From positions 1 through 7,481 of the forward strand of contig JAPLCL010000142.1 in NCBI GenBank assembly GCA_026392265.1: a stretch of 7,481 nt of DNA. Reading direction: 5' to 3'. Shown here one piece after another: positions 5,820 through 7,481 of the stretch (the stretch's first letter is position 1; each line of letters starts with the position of its first letter). Origin of the DNA: Actinomycetota bacterium. GTDB lineage: Bacteria > Actinomycetota > Thermoleophilia > UBA2241. A program made the translations under genes and the position numbers. The notes under the pieces are model-generated. The model did not search any database, was not told where the DNA came from, and saw only the letters and a program-made list of their open reading frames with translations.

Positions 5820-7077
5820 GGTCGCCTCCCTCCAGCTCGGCCTGGTACTCCTCGACGAGGGCGCGCATGCGTCCCGCGATGAAGAGCGTGTCGGTGACGT
5901 AGTCGCGGCCGTAGATCTCCACACGGGTGGCTCCGGCGCAGTCGGCAAGCCCCGCGCGCAAGATGGCCAGCGATTCCTCTTCCTTGTTGCCGCAGACCAG
6001 GAGCACGCAGGGCAGTCCGGGCTTCTCGGGCAGCACCTCCCGCAGCACCTTGACCACGGCGTGCGCGTGATGCCACTGCTCCTGGTTGGCCATCATGAAG
6101 CCGCCCAGAAGGTAGCCCTGGATGTTCGGCTGAGAGAGCACGACCTTGGCGACCCGATAGATCTTCGAGCCCACCGGGTTGCCGCTGGTATCGGCGTAGT
6201 TGGCGGGCTTGAGACGCACCTGGTTGAGGGCATCCATAGCCATCATCGCCGACCCGCCGCCGATGGGATGAAAGCCGATGTAGTCGGGGCTTACCCCGTC
6301 GTAGCCCATGTCCATGACGAAGCCCGAGCCCCGGAGATCGGCTTTCTCGATGCCCCAGCCGATGAGGTCAAGGGGCGTCGGCTCGTGGCCGAAGTCCCGC
6401 GCCACCTCGATGCCCATCTCGGGGTGGCGAAAGACGGCCGCGTTGTCGATCTGCATCTTGCAGTCGGCGCACACCACTTGGCCCTGCGTCGTCAGGACCA
6501 GGGGGTTGATCTCGAGGGCGAAGCAATCGTAATCGCGGTGGGCGCTTGCGAGCCGCGAGCAGATGGTCGCGAGCGGCACCAGGAGCTCGTCCGGGACGTT
6601 GGCCTCGACCAGGAGGTCGACGACCTGATAGACCTCGAGGCCGCGCAAGGGAGAGACGTGCAGGCGATGGATGGCCTCGTCGGGCACGCTCTCTATGTCC
6701 ACGCCGCCTTCGCGGCTGAACATGAGCAGCGGGCGCCTGCCGCTGCGCGCCGAATCGATGATGATGCCGACGTAGAGCTCGCGGGCGATGTCGAGGCGCT
6801 CCTCCACCAGTACCGCGTCGATGGCGAAGCCTTTGATCTCGGTTCCCAGGAGCGCTGCCGCTGCGTCGCGGGCCTCGGCAGGAGACGCGGCGAATCTGAT
6901 GGCGCCGGCCTTGCCGCGACCGCCGGCGTGAAGCTGAGCCTTCACGGCGACCGGGCGGCCCATCTCTTCGGCAATGGCCTCGGCTTCGTCCGGGTTCGAG
7001 GCCGTGCGCCCGCGCGGCACGGGCAGGCCGGCCTTTCTCAGCAGTTCCTTTCCTTGGAACTCAAGCAGTCTCGCCAC
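5812..7077 (-). CDS. SucC-like ATP-grasp acyl-CoA ligase beta subunit, atypical
   Basis: This 421-residue subunit should bind nucleotide and substrate acid and, with the alpha subunit, form an acyl-CoA. The ATP-grasp domain starts at VARLLEFQGKELL, followed by AQLHAGGRGKAG (47-58), VEERLDIARELYVG (91-104), SREGGVDIE (121-129) and EINPL (189-193), with a following Asp that should bind Mg. The C-terminal ligase domain is divergent. Where SucC has NGAGLAM it has IGGGSAMM (272-279). The FxDVGGGA stretch is replaced by NYADTSGNP (293-301), and NIFGGI by YLLGGFMMAN (322-331). These replacements recall the GGGAS, YSGAPS and IIGGSIAN blocks of ATP-citrate lyase. Start: GTG 7077 matches the family N-terminus and has GGGAGG (7082-7087) 4 bases upstream. 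The in-frame ATG 7155 would add 26 residues (including MVHTSG twice) encoded by a tandem operator-like repeat, so I reject it. First gene of the operon. Substrate: malate, citrate or an analogue rather than succinate, by context. Confidence 0.87.
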   Translation of the reverse strand: MARLLEFQGKELLRKAGLPVPRGRTASNPDEAEAIAEEMGRPVAVKAQLHAGGRGKAGAIRFAASPAEARDAAAALLGTEIKGFAIDAVLVEERLDIARELYVGIIIDSARSGRRPLLMFSREGGVDIESVPDEAIHRLHVSPLRGLEVYQVVDLLVEANVPDELLVPLATICSRLASAHRDYDCFALEINPLVLTTQGQVVCADCKMQIDNAAVFRHPEMGIEVARDFGHEPTPLDLIGWGIEKADLRGSGFVMDMGYDGVSPDYIGFHPIGGGSAMMAMDALNQVRLKPANYADTSGNPVGSKIYRVAKVVLSQPNIQGYLLGGFMMANQEQWHHAHAVVKVLREVLPEKPGLPCVLLVCGNKEEESLAILRAGLADCAGATRVEIYGRDYVTDTLFIAGRMRALVEEYQAELEGGDRA

Positions 7078-7120
7078 TGGGCCTCCCGCGATGGCCGCTT
7101 CTCCCGAGGCTTGCGGTGCC

Positions 7121-7156
7121 CCGCTGGTATGTACCATGCCGCTGGTATGTACCATG
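7121..7156. promoter_or_regulatory. Tandem operator: two abutting perfect 18-bp repeats with TGGTA-N2-TACCA
   Basis: CCGCTGGTATGTACCATG occurs at 7121-7138 and again, identical and directly abutting, at 7139-7156. Each copy contains an inverted repeat TGGTA-TG-TACCA (7125-7136 and 7143-7154). This resembles the TGGT...ACCA operators of GntR/FadR-type repressors, although the spacing is inferred rather than matched to a named regulator. The repeats lie between a divergent gene pair, immediately downstream of a consensus -35 box for the minus-strand operon, where a bound dimer pair would block the -10 region and initiation. No regulator gene is in the window. Confidence 0.65.
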
Positions 7157-7180
7157 GATGCTGTGGCATACTCTTGTCAA
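7152..7180 (-). promoter_or_regulatory. Likely promoter of the ligase-lyase-glpD operon
   Basis: On the minus strand a perfect TTGACA (-35, plus coordinates 7175-7180) stands out in GC-rich DNA. A 17-18 base spacer puts the -10 at about 7151-7157, inside the upstream operator copy, where the hexamer (CCATGG or CATGGT) is a poor match to TATAAT. Transcription would then begin about 70 bases before the GTG at 7077. Only the -35 is strong; the -10 and start site are inferred. Confidence 0.45.
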
Positions 7181-7217
7181 GCGCCGGCGGAATGATCGGC
7201 CCCGGCGGTCCCGGCCG

Positions 7218-7235
7218 ACATGCCGAACAGCATGT
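7218..7235. repeat. Short inverted repeat in the leader of the divergent oxidoreductase
   Basis: ACATGC (7218-7223) and GCATGT (7230-7235) are perfect inverted arms around the 6-base loop CGAACA. Partly overlapping outer arms CCGAC (7215-7219) and GTCGG (7242-7246) could form an alternative stem. It lies 38 bases before the start of the plus-strand gene and could be an operator half-site pair or a weak leader hairpin. It has no U-tract, so it is not an intrinsic terminator. Confidence 0.3.
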
Positions 7236-7272
7236 GGCGCCGTCGGGGTACCTCGAGGCCACTGGAGTGATG

Positions 7273-7481
7273 ATGAAGTACATCGACGAACAGCCGCGGA
7301 CCACTCCGGTCCTGTGCGAGACTGAGGTCCTTGTCGTCGGCAGTGGGCCGGGTGGCCTTGCCGCGGCGATCGGCGCCGCTCGTGCCGGCGCGAAGACCCT
7401 GCTGGTGGACCGCTACGGGTGCTTCGGGGGCGTCATCTCGCAGGTGGGGGTCGACAGCATCGCCTGGTATCGGCACGAGGG
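7273..7481 (+). CDS. FAD-dependent oxidoreductase, N-terminal fragment, truncated by window end
   Basis: Sixty-nine codons are visible before the window ends with no stop. After about 18 residues comes a textbook FAD/NAD-binding Rossmann motif: VLVVGSGPGGLAAAIGAARAG, with the GxGxxG at 22-27, then TLLVDRYGCFGG. The GCFGG segment after the beta-strand acid is typical of the FAD_oxidored group of FAD-dependent oxidoreductases. The cofactor assignment is firm; the substrate is unknown. Start: GGAG (7264-7267) is 5 bases before ATG 7273; ATG 7270 and GTG 7267 are in frame but too close to it. It is divergently oriented from the ligase operon and shares its 195-base control region, so co-regulation is plausible. 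A plus-strand CATACT at 7167-7172 is a weak -10 candidate without a good -35. Confidence 0.85.
   Translation, partial: MKYIDEQPRTTPVLCETEVLVVGSGPGGLAAAIGAARAGAKTLLVDRYGCFGGVISQVGVDSIAWYRHE

Noticed and set aside
4731..5882. Plus-strand 383-residue open frame
   Set aside because: It is a shadow of the alpha subunit and Fe-S genes, rich in Ala, Arg, Gly and Asp, with no domain.
5820..5948. Upstream extension of the Fe-S gene to ATG 5948
   Set aside because: It overlaps the ligase beta 3' end, and the extra residues are Ser/Thr/Pro/Arg-rich like an out-of-frame shadow. GTG 5819 has an excellent Shine-Dalgarno.
3682..7077. Ordinary TCA-cycle succinyl-CoA synthetase operon
   Set aside because: The adjacent CoA-ester lyase, the inserted Fe-S gene, motif changes in both subunits and absence of neighbouring TCA genes in the window all argue against it, though it is not excluded.
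7121..7156. The tandem 18-bp repeat as a CRISPR or transposon end
   Set aside because: Only two abutting copies with no spacers, no transposase and no target duplication; position at a promoter fits an operator better.
7248..7258. Palindromic GGTACC and CCTCGAGG near the oxidoreductase start
   Set aside because: Short palindromes are common by chance, and nothing repeats them or places them at a promoter element.

Overview
The window is a GC-rich (about two-thirds G+C by eye), fully packed bacterial segment with strong G/C preference at third codon positions. The glycerol-3-phosphate dehydrogenase resembles actinobacterial forms, and a tungsten/molybdenum aldehyde:ferredoxin oxidoreductase plus a small iron-sulfur protein suggest an anaerobic or facultative lifestyle. 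An actinomycete-like high-GC lineage from an anoxic setting is a reasonable guess, not a firm assignment.

Layout: (1) Positions 1-1972, plus strand: the 3' end of an aldehyde ferredoxin oxidoreductase-family gene, whose stop overlaps the start of a zinc-independent medium-chain (quinone oxidoreductase-like) dehydrogenase. (2) Positions 7077 down to 1961, minus strand: a tight five-gene operon, in transcription order a SucC-like acyl-CoA ligase beta subunit, a 106-residue seven-cysteine iron-sulfur protein, a SucD-like alpha subunit, a CitE-like (HpcH/HpaI family) acyl-CoA lyase, and GlpD. Adjacent genes overlap or lie 2-3 bases apart, and each has a clear Shine-Dalgarno sequence. The two groups converge and overlap tail to tail by 12 bp. 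(3) Positions 7078-7272: a control region with a perfect tandem 18-bp repeat, each copy carrying a TGGTA-N2-TACCA inverted repeat, next to a consensus TTGACA -35 box facing the operon. (4) From 7273 to the window end, plus strand: the N-terminus of a divergent FAD-dependent oxidoreductase.

How it may work together: an ATP-grasp-type CoA ligase beside a CoA-ester lyase is the logic 'activate a hydroxy-acid as its CoA thioester, then split it to acetyl-CoA plus an oxo-acid'. Classic examples are malate thiokinase/malyl-CoA lyase and citryl-CoA synthetase/citryl-CoA lyase. Both ligase subunits depart from succinyl-CoA synthetase at several motifs, and some of the departures resemble ATP-citrate lyase. 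The lyase C-terminus resembles CitE of citrate lyase. A split, ATP-dependent citrate-cleaving (or citrate-analogue/malate-cleaving) operon with its own ferredoxin-like protein is therefore the most interesting hypothesis here. The substrate is not proven by the sequence. The tandem operator suggests control by a GntR/FadR-type regulator encoded elsewhere.
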